Below the pieces are notes generated by a model. The model was not told where the DNA came from, did not search any database, and saw nothing but the letters and a program-made list of their open reading frames with translations. Shown here piece by piece: positions 1-11,494 of a stretch of DNA of 64,000 nucleotides. The stretch covers positions 56,389,486 to 56,453,485 of the forward strand of contig CM042040.1 of NCBI GenBank assembly GCA_023525975.1, written 5' to 3'. Origin of the DNA: Smallanthus sonchifolius (lineage: Eukaryota; Streptophyta; Magnoliopsida; Asterales; Asteraceae). Positions within the stretch are counted from its first letter, which is position 1; every line of letters starts with the position of its first letter. A program made the position numbers and the translations under genes.

Positions 1-2242
1 CCCCAAATTTATAACACCCTCTGCACCAAGCTATGAAGAGCCACTTGTAAACTACAACCAGGTGAAATTCTCTTGCTCAAATGTAGTCATGAACTTGCAA
101 TAAGGTTGGTTGGAGTCGGGATTTTCGTTTTTTTAACTTATGCTCCGTAAATTCTGACTTTTAGATTATTTTTTTTTTAATGGAAAACGTTACTCCTACT
201 CTTCTTTTACACCAATAATCCTAAACTACACCATTGCCCAGGTTTGAACCTGTGACCTCCTCTCTAAGAGGCATATGCCTCTACCAAGTGGGCTAGCCCC
301 ACATTGACAATCACAAATAATCACATGTTCTGGAACTTATTTGTTTTAAGGAGCCAGTCAGTTAATATCGTGTTTGGTTTCTATTGGATGTTGCAATTTT
401 GAGCCACTTATGAAATGGGCTGTGTTAGTTCAAGAGGATAATATCTTTTCTTTTCAGCTAAAAAGAAAATGGGTTAAATGGTTCAAACATGTTGAAAGTC
501 GGCCAAAGTACTACCTAAATTGTTTTATTTCAAAGATTGATATTTTAACTTTAATAACATTGTTTCTGTAACCATAACTGGCGTATTAAACATTTGTAAA
601 AAGAAAAAAACAATAAAACAATGGACCAAAAAGGGATGTATGTACTAAAAAATGACTTGTAACAACATGGACCTGTTATATAACCTGCTTGTCTTTCCAT
701 CTCTCATGTAATGATTTTTGGAAATGTTTGTCAATCTGTCTTAAATTATTGACCTTTTGTGTGGATTTTATATGGTTATAGGACGCATATAGGCTTCAGT
801 TAAAGCTGTTTCTGTATGAGGTAAAGCAGCAGCAACAACTTTCACTTGTGAGGACTTTCCTGAAAGTTTATTCAACTATTTCTCTTGAAAAGCTTGCAAG
901 CTACATGGAAGTTGATGAATCCACTTTAAGGTTAGTTCTTGTCTCTTCCATAGTAATCAAAGTCTCAAGACGCAAAAGGCTCGCATGTTGCAAAAAATTC
1001 TCAGTCTGAGACAAAAAAAACACAAAATAGTAGAAAATAAAAATAAAAATTGTGTAGGCGTAGGAAATTTTAAAAAGTTATAAGCAAAGATTATCTTATT
1101 TGCATATAACTACCCTTTGATTCTATAAATACACTCAGAAAAGGTCCTTGCCGTGAGGACTTAGGCATGCGCTGTGTGGTTTTTTTTACCACAAAGGTCT
1201 ATTAATTCTTAATATACTCCCCGAGTCATGATCAACCTCATTTTTACAGGACGATCTTGATGACATACAAACACAAAACACATTCTGTTGGTGCTGATGG
1301 GAAAACCATATCCAACGCTGATATGGACTTCTACATTGATGATGTAGGATATCTTTCTTCCCTCTTTTAAGTTATTCCACTTGTATTCTTTTTTAATACA
1401 CCACTCGCTGTGTTCTTGCAGAACTTGATTCATGTGGTTGAATCCAAGACACCCAAACAATATGGTGATTACTTTTTGCGTCAAATTGTTAAGGTTAGTT
1501 TTCTCTTATTTCTTCTTAAAATTACAACACGATTACATTTTGCTTATGTGCCATGGAAATTTTGGATAGTCCTTTACAAATATATATTCAAGATCCCTTT
1601 ATTTATTTTTTTAATAAAATGTATTTTGAATATTCCGCATTTAGTCGGTATCATTTTTAATCGGTGCCCCAAATCAAACGACATAGTTTAGATTGTAAGA
1701 TGCATCATTAGTGATTATTAAGGCTTAAAAAACGCTCCCTTTGTCATGAGCCTTGTTTGTAAAATATTCTCATGATATTGGACTTTGAGTTGTTGCCGTT
1801 GAAACTAGGGGTGTTCATCTACTGTTGAAACCAACCAAACCGTTAAAACCGAAGCAAGTTGGCCAATTTGAGATTTATACGGTCTGGTTCACGGTTAGGT
1901 TTTGTCTGTCTAAGGGTCATATTTTGGAATCGGAATATTCAGTAATGTATAATTTTTATCATTATAAACTTCGAAAAGGTTTTTGGTTCAAATTCACAAA
2001 ACTGAACCATCACACCGCTATAACCTGCCGTGAGCTGACCCACCCAACCCCCCTGGTTTGGTTTGTCAATTCTGGAACAGTAGTTCAGAATTATCGTGAA
2101 ACCGGCTGAACCGGACCATGAACACCCCCAGTCCGAACTCTGTAGAAACTGTTAAGACTTTATGGAGAAGGTTACTGAATGGTGTACTTTGTTGCAGCTT
2201 GAAGCAGTGATCGGTGATATGGACAGAGTAAAGCTGGAGTGA
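1..2242 (+). CDS. EIF3L: eIF3 subunit L, C-terminal exons (5' end outside window)
   Basis: Subunit L of the eukaryotic translation initiation factor 3 complex, a cytosolic scaffold for 43S preinitiation assembly. Five exons are readable: 1-61, 782-930, 1250-1343, 1422-1493 and 2198-2242, ending in TGA at 2240. Each junction is GT-AG and the phases join cleanly. The peptide starts PKFITPSAPSYEEPL, continues LKLFLYEVKQQQQLS, KVYSTISLEKLASYMEVD and TYKHKTHSVGADGKTISNAD, and ends MDRVKLE; this is the conserved C-terminal PCI/winged-helix part of the family. Upstream exons lie left of base 1. The first intron holds a tRNA-like SINE and the last a small hAT-like element. I see no lesion in the coding exons. 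Exon borders were placed by hand from splice sites and homology remembered, so a base or two of shift is possible only where AG/GT is ambiguous. Confidence 0.93.
171..304 (-). mobile_element. tRNA-derived SINE-like element in eIF3L intron
   Basis: Read on the minus strand, a pol III A-box-like TAGCCCACTTGG (around 298-281) is followed by a B-box-like GGTTCAAACC (around 250-241). An A-rich tail corresponds to the T-run at 171-180. There is no convincing acceptor-stem pairing, so it is a tRNA-derived SINE rather than a working tRNA gene. No clear target duplication was found. Confidence 0.5.
1806..2130. mobile_element. Non-autonomous hAT-like MITE in eIF3L intron
   Basis: About 325 bp bounded by inverted termini: TAGGGGTGTTCAT at the left and its near-perfect reverse complement (ATGAACACCCCCA) at the right. 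Flanking 8-mers GTTGAAAC and GTCCGAAC agree at five of eight positions, consistent with an old 8 bp hAT target duplication. No coding capacity. It lies wholly inside the last eIF3L intron. Confidence 0.55.
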
Positions 2243-3641
2243 CTCTTTTCTCGTGTGTTTCGGTTTTCATTTTGCAACCATGTAAGGCGGTTCTAGATAA
2301 TAGTGTGCACTCGATGTTGTTCGTGGAAGAAGATATTCATGTTTACATTTTTGATCATCACCTCACAAATACAATGCTATTATAGATTATTGTTTTAGGA
2401 AAAAGTTCACATTTGGTAATTTGCTCATCATCTTTGTTAAAGTATTTTCCTTCTCTTATTTTTCTAAAAAATTACAAGTATGTTGTATTGTTGTGTTCTT
2501 GTAACAAAACGAAAGCTGGATTGTTATGTTCATCATGTAACAAAGTTAGATTCAACCTTAAAATTACAAGCATTTTGTGTTGTTGTGTTCCCTAACGCGG
2601 CCCCCACCCACAGCTATCGACCTCGCCACCGACCACCCCCTCCACCACTGACCACTGTCGTTGTCGTGATGACCACGGCTGCTCCCTACCATTGTCGCCG
2701 ACCGACCCCACCATCGACCGCCAACCGCCACCCCGACCCAACTGCCCCGCCAACCATGACGAGGAGTATGAATTGAAACTTTCTAATTGTTTTTGCACAA
2801 AGCTTTGATGAAAAATGCTTGGAGGAATATCATCACGAGGAGTAAGAACATTTCAAGTATTTAATATGGGTTAATTACAATTTTCTATAATTACATGTAC
2901 GAATGTGTGTATGTATGTTCATATTTTATGCATTCATGTGTGTGTATTCAAACGCGTTTGGATTAAAGGATCTTGTTTGGAAAATCATGACGAATTTATG
3001 CTATCATATTTAGGGGCAAAGGCAGGATGGAAATACAAGTGTGAAGAGAGATCTTCGAAGTTGATTCTGTTTGGTGCCAGTGCCATGCTTGTCAAACGTT
3101 ACAAATGGGTGATTACGTGAAGGCATTTGGTTGATGGTCGGTGGCGGTCGGTTGTTGGTAGTGCGGCATTTGGTTGTCGGTGGCAGGGGATGAGGTCGGT
3201 TGTCAGTGGTGGGGGTGGTCGATGATCGGTGGTGGCTCCGTGGCGGGGTGGTCGGCGGCGGCTAACAAGCAGTGGTGACGAGGGTGACAATATATTCCAA
3301 TTAATTCTTTTATGACAATTTTGTCACTCAAATTGATTAGGAATTCAAATTATTTTCATAGATTCCAATCCTATAAATTCTAAATCATTTGAACAAATTA
3401 CAATTCCAAATCCAATTTCTTAAAATTCCAATTCCTTTGACAAATTCAAATTCTTTCAAAAACATCACGCGAACCAAACACACCCTATTGACACACACAT
3501 GATTCCCTCACATTATATGTTACAACACGTAGAATTCACAACTTATAACTTTCTATTTTTATTTATGCACACTTTATCTTCATAAAGATATGGTTTTCCT
3601 TACTTAAAACAAGTTATATCCAAAATTTCCATATTATATAC
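2243..3641. other. Intergenic, with opposed low-complexity arms
   Basis: No gene seen. A C/A-rich stretch at 2598-2770 (CCACCGACC-type words) and a G/T-rich stretch at 3121-3290 (GGTCGGTGG-type words) are roughly reverse complements of one another about 350 bp apart, so the region could fold back. 3300-3490 is AT-rich with AATTCCAATTCC-type words and ends in ACCAAACACACCCTA, which resembles the right end of a Tourist-type MITE. No left end was paired with it. Confidence 0.4.
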
Positions 3642-3920
3642 TGTAGGGCTATCCCCGTCAATGACCCAACGGTAAAGCTCAAAAGATAGGAGGGGCCCAA
3701 GGCGGGCAAGCCCATAATAGAAAGGCCCATTAAGGAGGATGCTCAGCACCAACCCTTCTAAAAATAGGGACACAACCCCTATTACAAACCGAGTTCTTCT
3801 CCCTCATTTCACTCCCTTCTCTCTGTCACATATTACTGGTGTATGCTTAGTTATCTTGATGATGATACTGACTTGAGCGTTGGAGTGCCCTCGGGGCCCG
3901 GGGGCACCTTCGACCCCTCT
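3642..3920 (+). mobile_element. LTR fragment, family A, copy 1
   Basis: Begins TGTAGGGCTATCC and matches 19073-19340 along about 270 bp with scattered differences, in the same orientation. It has LTR-like structure: TG start, a compact promoter-like AAAATAGGGACACAACCCC segment, then TGTATGCTTAGTTATCTTG. There is no polypurine tract before it, unlike the 19073 copy, so this is either a 5' LTR or a solo LTR. A MITE abuts its right end. Confidence 0.55.
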
Positions 3921-4222
3921 TAGAGTATTCACAGCAGCTTCCCTATCCCCATCCATATAATTACATTAAAACCACTACATGTTTGTTATCCTTTTCAATT
4001 AAATAATACTTTTTAATACATTTATCATTACTTTTTCTTTCTCCTCTACTCACAACCACTTTCAAAAAATATTAAAAAATTTATACAGGTGAACAGTGTT
4101 TTCCCAAAATATACAGAAAATTTATACTTTTTCTCTCTCCTCCGCTCACAACAACTTTAAACCACCCCTAAAATATAGGGAACTCACTCACAAATATATA
4201 GAGAGCTGTTGTGAATGCTCTA
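3921..4222. mobile_element. MITE with 17 bp inverted termini
   Basis: Left terminus GAGTATTCACAGCAGCT and right terminus, reverse-complemented, GAGCATTCACAACAGCT; TA lies on both outer sides. The interior is AT-rich and noncoding. It is placed directly on the broken end of the LTR fragment to its left. The superfamily is uncertain (Stowaway-like TA or Tourist-like TWA). Confidence 0.5.
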
Positions 4223-4672
4223 ATAGAAATAAAATTGAAGAACTCCCCACATTAAAAGGCTATCATGCACAGCCGGTGCGCTTGGTGACTTCTTCACTCA
4301 ATGGAAAATACATCACTACGTCCGGATTTGATGGGCACGTTCAGGATGAGGATATTGATGAGAAGCAAGACATTGAAAGATAGAATTTGGGGGAGATCAT
4401 ATGTTGCATGGCATTGAAGCCGCATGAAAATACATTAGCTGTCATTAATGTTATGAAAGTATGTGGTGTTTGGGACATGGTTACTCCCACATGGAGGTTG
4501 ATTTCCCCAAAAGCAGGACGATTACAGCACACCAAGACAATAAGTATATCACATGGATGTTTGGCTCTGGGTACGACCGAACATCTCCGTGATGTACAAG
4601 TTGAGTTCCACCAAAGGCATAAACGATACAACCTTTACTTATATTTGCATTTGCCCACTTTATATAGTTAAA
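4223..4672 (+). pseudogene. WD40-like protein fragment, possibly CTF4/EOL1-like
   Basis: One reading frame, interrupted by a TAG at 4381, gives ELPTLKGYHAQPVRLVTSS, then YITTSGFDGHV and DEDIDEKQDIER, and after the stop GEIICCMALKPHENTLAVI and CGVWDMVTPT. The spacing of hydrophobic strands with SGFDG and GVWD looks like beta-propeller repeats, and the DIDEKQDI...CMAL.P...LAVI run recalls the CTF4/WDHD1-type chromatin protein (EOL1 in Arabidopsis). Only about 140 codons exist, with no intron and no start context, so this is at most a gene fragment. The family assignment is weak. Confidence 0.35.
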
Positions 4673-5200
4673 TGGTTTAATGCAAGTTAAATATTGCTAA
4701 TGTGATTTAACAACATTGAACTGGGGGCTAACATGGAGTATGACCACTAGTATTTAACCCCTTCATGAATGTGTTTAGCACCCAAGAGGTGGACCGAACA
4801 TCCCCTTCAGGTGAAAGGAGAAATTATTCACTACAGATTAAAGCCCTTGGATAATTTATTTCGTAAATACAAGGACTACTAAGACTATACCCATTTACAA
4901 TCCAAACCAACCCAACCTTTTATTATAAAACTAATTTCTCTCTCATCCACCTACACAACCCAACCAAACCTAATTTTTCACTCTCATTAGCAACCCATCC
5001 AAAACTATTTTTTATTATATAAATATAAGTTATGATTATTTATAGTTTATTAAAAGTTATTAGAAATATAAAAAATAATTATTTAACTTAAAAATATTTA
5101 AAAAAATAAAAATAAAATCTATATTCATCAAACATACTTAATAAAATAGATAAACCAAATTACAATCGTAGCATGAAATATAAAATTACACTTGTATATG
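4673..5200. other. AT-rich spacer left of Harbinger element
   Basis: No gene seen. AT-rich sequence with short CCAACCCAAC words. It probably includes the 3' untranslated part and left end of the Harbinger element, but I could not define a terminal inverted repeat. Confidence 0.3.
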
Positions 5201-5204
5201 ATAC

Positions 5205-6549
5205 AAGTACACAATTACTCATCAATGCCAAATTTTAGCCATATATGCTCAATCAAATCGTTTTTTAGAGTGTTATGAGCTTCTCTATTGCGAAGTTGTG
5301 CCCTGTTGGTCATATAACTGGATAGGTTTACGATTCGTTGAGTAGAGTATTGAAAAGGTTGTTCATCATCTTCACTAGAGCTTCTTCGTCGCCAATTTCT
5401 AGGCACGTCATTTAGAAATTCGGATGGATCCTGACAGTTACGTGTCCCGTTCATCCTCAACGATCATATTATGAATGATGATACATGCAATCATAATTTC
5501 CCCATCATATCCTTGTTCCACACATGACATAGGTGTTGTAGAAATGCAAAACGAGTTTGTAGAACTCCAAATGCTTGTTCAACATCTTTTCTAGCAGCCT
5601 CTTGATGTTGAGCGAACAATTTGTGTTTCCGAAGCTGTGGAGAAGTTATTAACTAGACAAAGGCAACCCATGAAGGATATATGCCATCAGTAAGATAGTA
5701 TTCCCTAGTATATTCCCGACCATTCAAGACGTAGCTCACATTTGGTTGGTGCTCGACCTAACAACACATCATCAAAAAGAGGAGAACGGTGGAGGACGTT
5801 AATGTCATTGCACGTACCAGGTGTTCCGAAGAATGTGTGACATATCCATAAGTCATATGATGCAACATTTTCCAAAATGATTGTTTGTTTACCACTTCTA
5901 CCTGCATATTGCCCAACCCAAGTGATGGGGCAATTTTTCCATCCCCATTGCATGCAGTCGACGCTGCTAATCATACTTGGAAATCCACGTTTTGCCCCGA
6001 CATGGAGTAGTCTTCTTAAATCATCTTCATTGGGCCTTCTAAGGTATTATTGAATGAAACATGAAATGACACCTTCTACGAACTTTATAAGAACATCCCT
6101 TGTTACAGTATCACTCATTCACAAATATTCATCTTGTGCATCTGTTGTTGTCCCATACGCCAACACCGCATAACTTCGGTACATTTCTACAATGTTGAAT
6201 GGCCTTTTCTTCTTGTAGCGTCACGTCTTTGTTGAAAATAGATGTCACTCGCGGAAACAACATTCACTATACGAAGCAATAGTGGTTTTCACATTCGAAA
6301 TCTATGCCGAAATGTGTCTTGATCATACGTTGGGTAGTCAACAAAGTAGTCTTTCATCAAAGTTGCCTCACCCTGCTCGCGTTCACGATCACAATACCTC
6401 CTTCTTGCTGTATGAGGATGATCTCCTATGATCATATTTGGCATGCTTATAAATATCTCACTAATGATGTAATCAAGTTGTCGATTTTGCTCAGCAACTC
6501 TAGCTTCCCATTCATCATATTCATTCAAGTTCGATGAATCAGAATCCAT
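5205..6549 (-). pseudogene. PIF/Harbinger transposase (HARBI1-like nuclease), decayed
   Basis: DDE transposase of plant PIF/Harbinger elements. Read from 6549 leftward it begins MDSDSSNLNEYDEWEARVAE. The catalytic core is visible: MISSVDCMQWGWKNCP (first Asp, about 5974), GTPGTCNDINVLHRSPLF (second Asp), and DVEQAFGVLQTRFAFLQ near 5580-5540 (Glu). After LLGRAP the frame shifts, since the expected NVSYVLNGREY and YLTDGIYPSWVAF continue in another frame at 5750-5660, and a stop follows directly. The N-terminal half also needs several frames. The neighbouring Myb-like ORF at 7059-8043, on the same strand, is the usual second gene of such elements. The transposase is inactive as written. Confidence 0.85.
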
Positions 6550-6654
6550 TGATTGATTTTAATTTGCGATATTCTTCAAAAGGAGTATAAATGTAGAGTT
6601 GGTGTTTGAAAAAAAATGTCAATGTTATACTCTTATTTATACAAGAAAAATAAT

Positions 6655-6942
6655 GATTGGATAATGTTAAATTGTATTATCTAAATAAAATCCAATCATC
6701 CGGTAAAATGTTGACATGTGGAAATGAAGATAATCTTGGAAATAATGATAGTTGATATTGCTAAATTGTATCATCTAAATAAAATCTAAATATCCAGTAA
6801 AAAGTTGACACGTGGAAATGAAGATAATGTTTGATTTTTAGTTGATAATGTTAAATTGTATTATCTATATAAAATCCAAGCATCCAGTAAAAGATTGACA
6901 CATGGAAATGAAAATAATTTTGGAAATATAACAATAGTTGAT
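6655..6942. repeat. Three tandem copies of a ~91 bp unit
   Basis: Units start near 6660, 6753 and 6844. Each contains TAAATTGTATTATCTAAATA or a close variant, then ATCCAGTAAAA, TTGACACGTGGAAATGAAGA and a TTGGAAATA-type end. The copies differ at several positions each. They sit between the two Harbinger ORFs, where regulatory sequence for the element would lie. Confidence 0.75.
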
Positions 6943-7058
6943 ACCGAAAACTCTAATGAACAACAAATTACACATACATAAAATACAAAACGACATAATG
7001 AAATATGTTACAAATTCGTTACAAATTCATTACAAACAAACTAAAAGTAAAACACACA

Positions 7059-8043
7059 CTATAAAAAACTAAGTCTGGGTTTAGTTAAACCGACCCATAA
7101 AACTTTAACATTAGATGGTGTTTCATGTTTTCTTCTTAAGGTGACAAGAACTGTTTTTGCAACAACGTGTTCAAATGCATAAGTTACATTTTCTCTCGTT
7201 TCCTTTCTTCTTTTTGTTTTTCTACTTCTTCCATTTTTTCTCCTTTTGTTGATCAAACTCGGGCTTTTTTCATGAGTTCCAATTCACTGTCTCTAGTAAG
7301 CCTCATTACACGAAGTTCTCCAACAAATTCATTAGAAACCTTACCATTTCCTTTCCTTTTAGCTGTATCTCTACCTATTGTATGTTGAATTGTTGAACCA
7401 CCACTAGTTAGCGTGTCTGGGTTGGAGTTGACACAATAGTCCCCTTCTTTAGTAGTCCTTGATCTTTTTGTGCTACCACCACTTTCTTCATTATTCGCTC
7501 CAGGACGGGAACGGGTTGTGTCACGGTTTATCTGTAAATCCCACTTCACGTGCGTACACATAACTTCATTAAAGACAACGGAGTCGCTAAACTTGATCCC
7601 ACCTTGCTCATAAATTTTATGAGCTTCACTCTCAACATCTTTTTGGCTCATTCCACTTCTTCTTTGGCTACATGCTTCCCGGTACGCAACAACCCACTTA
7701 TGCCCATTTTCGCTAAGTCGTTTAAAACGACCTTTCATTTGATCTCCATTCCTCATACCAAGCTTTTCTGTATTTTTCTGTTTGAGCTGCATCGTACAAT
7801 TTCTTTACATGTGCCCACAACTTCCTTTTTTTTGTTTTTTTCGTGAGTGCTATCTTCACTAGCAATAAACCATGCTGACATTAAAGCGACATCTTCATCA
7901 ACATCTCATTTATTGCCTCGTGGTTGTTTTTCATAATTTTGTGAGGTTTGAATATTTTTAGTGACATGCTCTTGACTTGGATTTGGAAAAAAACAAAGAG
8001 TTTTCATTGTATTGAGTGTAAGGATATTATTCAGAATCTCCAT
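7059..8043 (-). pseudogene. Harbinger ORF1, Myb/SANT-like DNA-binding protein
   Basis: The accessory DNA-binding protein of PIF/Harbinger elements. Leftward from about 7920 the frame reads DEDVALMSAWFIASEDSTH and KLWAHVKKLYDAAQ, then from 7792 the longest open part gives MKGRFKRLSENGHKWV, YREACSQRRSGMSQKDVE and SDSVVFNEVMC. This is a trihelix/Myb-like domain. It is followed by a Ser/Thr-rich linker and MRLTRDSELELMKKARV. A stop then breaks the frame, and a basic coiled segment (KKRRKNGRSRKTKRRKE) continues in another frame to 7059. Helper proteins of this class are thought to deliver the transposase to the element ends. Frameshifts at both ends make it nonfunctional. Confidence 0.75.
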
Positions 8044-8491
8044 TATTCAAATAAAAGTTTGAAAATTAATGATTCATGATAGAGAATGAAAGTGGGTATG
8101 AAAATATGCTAATATGATGCAATATTTATAGAGAAAAATTACAATTTTTGGTATTTTTTTATTACTTTTAATAAGATAATGTTAGATTTTTTAGATGAAA
8201 AGTTTTATCCATAAAATTTTTTGAATCAATAGAAAGTTTCCATGTGTTAGATAAGATAAATCAATAATGTTTTATATTTATTTTATATTAAAAAATACAT
8301 TTTTTTGAACGAACTCCGTTTTTAATAAAATTTATGCCGGTGTGTTCACAAAGAAAAATTAAACAAGTGTGTGTTTTTAGTTTTTTTTTTAAACTTAAAT
8401 ATTATAAGTTATCAACAAAAATTAAAAATATATCAAAAACTAATTAGTGTAAAAATAAATGAAAAAGGAAAAAATAAATAAAAGTTACTTG
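8044..8491. other. AT-rich spacer between Harbinger and Tat LTR
   Basis: No gene seen. AT-rich; presumably the right end of the Harbinger element (5' side of its ORF1) plus older sequence. No paired terminus was identified. Confidence 0.3.
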
Positions 8492-9069
8492 TGTTACGGG
8501 TTAAAATTCAGAGCAGGATCCTGAGTAATGCGCGATCCAAGATCCGGGATCCCGATAAGGTCGGTATCCTGAATATTACTAACGGCTACTTGTTTGTTGC
8601 TTTATTATTCGCAGAAAGAACGTGTGCAACTACTAACACCTAAAGACTCGGACGTTGAGTCAAATGAAACGTGTGGAATGTGCGTAGAAGGCTATACAAC
8701 GGTCATATGAGAAGATAGAGTCAAGAACTAGAATTTCAGATAGTTAGTTATACATATTTTTGTATTTAATACTCAATAGATCGTATAGAAGCACACGACA
8801 CCCGCGCTCGCAATTACTGTAACACTTAGCTAACGATCTCATTTGCTCTCTTTGTACTCAACAATTTAGTTATATAAAAGTTATCAAGGCAGCCCGACTT
8901 TCGTCGGCTCCCGAGGTTTTATGCCGGAGATCATCAAGGATCAAGGGCTTTCCTCGTAATCATCCGTGTCAATCTTTACTTTTTTATATCGTTTCATATC
9001 GATTTCACAAAGCACTCTACCTCACTTTTGTAATTTGGTTACAAAGTTAGATCACGTAATTTTTACCCA
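8492..9069 (+). mobile_element. 5' LTR of a Tat-like Ty3/gypsy element
   Basis: Starts TGTTACGGG and ends about TTTTTACCCA. It is followed by TGGCGTCCACCGTGGGG at 9078, which fits a gypsy primer-binding region, and then a gag reading frame. Body words such as GGATCCTGAG, GAGGTTTTATGCCGG and AAGGGCTTTCCTCGTAA recur in reverse complement at 10850-11494, showing that the two are related LTRs in opposite orientation. The right boundary is good to a few bases. Confidence 0.7.
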
Positions 9070-9295
9070 AAATAATTTGGCGTCCACCGTGGGGAAAGTG
9101 GTGCTTTTTATCTTCAAATATTTATTAAAAAAAATTTTAATCACTATCTTTCAAAATTGATTTCAAAAATTTCATCCCATTCCAAAAATATTTCTGTCTC
9201 CGCTCCATCTTCAACCTCCGGGCTAGTCAGCCATATTCCTCCCCTTCCTTCATTCTAGAAAAAAGAATGACGGTCAGCAAAAGAGAAATACTCCA

Positions 9296-10848
9296 ATGGA
9301 TTTTTCGGGATCCAGAATATCCGCTAGCACACTTGTGCTTGCTTCAAACGACGAGATTCTCAAAATGTTATCGAAAGTGAAGCAGCAAATGGATCAGCAG
9401 AAAAAGACTAACCAAGCTTTATTCAGAGAGCTTGAAAATATCAAAGAATCAAATAAACCAATGGAAGTGACAACCCCGTTGCAGCCAAGGGTCTTGGATT
9501 TTGATTATTCAGGATACTCAGGAGTTTGTAAGGGAGATTTTCTACCCATGCACACCGGGATCATTACTATTGGACCAACTCCGACTTTCAGAGTTTCTAC
9601 GAGTTAAAACCAAGGATTTACTCGAGGATCATCATCTGGAAATCCTGACATGGGTAACACTTTCAATAGATTTTTCAATACTAATGAATCTATGCAGGCT
9701 ACAGGAATCACCCCGTCAATGGCTAAAGAACTGAAGAAGCTAAGGGAGATGATCTCCGGCGTACCAGACATGGTCCGGCCTATACCCGAGATGTCCGCTA
9801 CTAGTCACAGGACTTCCAGATTCTCTCCTCCCATTTGTGATGCTGAAATCCCCATTCGTTTCCAATCTCCCAACATGAAGCTGTATGATGGGACAACGGA
9901 TCCTGAGGAGCATGTGGCGCAATATAGAGAAAGAATGGAGATCAACCCCATTCCCTTGGACCTGAAAGAGGCTTGCTTATGCAAGGGCTTTTGTTCTACC
10001 TTAACAGGATCAGCCTTAAAATGGCTACTTAATGTTCCTCCATACTCCATTACTTCATTTGCTCATTTGATTAACCTATTTAACAGTCAATTTTCTTGCA
10101 GCAGAACTTTTGAAAGATTGACTAGTGACCTATACAGGGTAATTCAAAATCCCGGGGAATCCCTCCGAGACTATGTCAACAAGTTTGGTAAAGAATCCCT
10201 GGATATCCCGAATCTTGACGTAGCCACGGCAGTCCAGGCCTTCAAAATGGGATTAAAGAAGGATTCTCAGTTTTATAAGGACCTTATCATGAACCCTTGC
10301 AGGAATCTCGACGAAGTCAGGAACAGGGCACTAAGGTTCATCAGACTCGAAGACGATAAAAAGATTCAGCAAAGGATGGATGCTCTAACTACTTATAATC
10401 AACCTAATCGAAAGACTGAGACTGCACCCTTCAAACCATATAGATCCAAACCATATTCTAAACCCGACAACCACAGGGTCAATGATGTGGAAGATGACGA
10501 GGAAAAAGAAGAATATCCTAAATTATCTAAATATTGTTTTTCACTTGATACAACTGGTTTGTTATATGCCATGCATGATCTTGGAGACAAATCTAGGTGG
10601 CCCCGTAAATTCGAAAAGACTACTGGGGGCAAAGACAAATCCAAATGGTGTGCCTTCCATGAATATTTTGAACACAACACTGAGGATTGCATGGCCCTAC
10701 GTAAAGAGATAAGCTATCTCTTGAGCAAGGGATATCTTAAAGAGTTTCTAGGCAAAGATCACGACAAAATCCCACAAAGAGCCAAATCCCTGCCGCCTGA
10801 TGTCAAGGTAATAGGTTTTATTTTTGGTGGTTCTGACATATGTGTGTT
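9296..10848 (+). pseudogene. Tat-like Ty3/gypsy gag, frameshifted and truncated
   Basis: Retrotransposon gag (capsid and nucleocapsid). The first ORF (9296-9607, start MDFSGSRISAS) breaks near 9540 and the frame resumes at 9650. The capsid domain reads SPNMKLYDGTTDPEEHVAQY, then GSALKWL, FERLTSDLYRVIQNPGESLR and RFIRLEDD. A zinc-binding segment WCAFHEYFEHNTEDC follows near 10650, the form used by Tat/Ogre/Retand elements instead of a plain CCHC knuckle. The frame runs through PPDVKVIGFIFGGSDIC and stops matching at about 10848, exactly where the reverse LTR begins, so the rest of gag-pol is missing. Confidence 0.85.
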
Positions 10849-10849
10849 T

Positions 10850-11494
10850 TGGATAAAAATTAACAACACTAATTTTGTAACCAAATTTAGAATGTGAGGT
10901 AGTGTACTTGTAAGATTCGTGATGAACAACGTGTATAAAATAATATAATGACACGAGTGTTTACGAGGAAAGCCCTTAATCCCTAAGGATTGCCGGCATA
11001 AAACCTCAGGAAGTGACCGAAAGTCACTTGCCCCCTGTTCTTATATAAATTGATGAAAAAAGTACAATAAGAGCAGTATATGATCAAAATCTAATTGTTA
11101 CAGAGGTGTTTTCGAGTGTATTGTGTTGTGAGAGTTCGTGAATTGTCTCCTATTCGATCAATACTGCTGAATATATATACAAAAGATACAATAACTGAAA
11201 AGCGAGGATCCCAGCAAAAAATCAGGAAAGTCTTTAATGAGTCTTTATGGCATTAGTTCCCGACCATTATAGATTGACTTCCACGCGTTTTCCAACTGTT
11301 TGAACGGTTCTTCAGCCCTTGATTTAGTCATTAATGAATCGTTGATTACGTGTTTAAGACTAATCAAAGAAAAATGCGTAATATTAATTGTTATAACGGT
11401 GAGTTAATCAGGATACTGAAACATAGTAAGGATCAGGGATATGTATACTTATCTGAGGATCCGGGATACCAGAGGTAAAAACTGAGACATAACA
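10850..11494 (-). mobile_element. Reverse-oriented LTR related to the 8492 LTR
   Basis: In reverse complement it starts TGTTATGTCTCAG (at 11494) and ends TAATTTTTATCCA (at 10850). It shares GAGGTTTTATGCCGG, AAGGGCTTTCCTCGTAA and the promoter-proximal part with the LTR at 8492-9069. Immediately upstream on its own strand is AAAAACTTAGGGACA, a polypurine-like tract, so it is the 3' LTR of a minus-strand element rather than a simple solo LTR. Flanking 5-mers do not match. Confidence 0.7.

Noticed and set aside
2480..2798. Pro-rich ORFs on both strands
   Set aside because: They arise from low-complexity CCACC/GGTGG sequence without a start context or homology.
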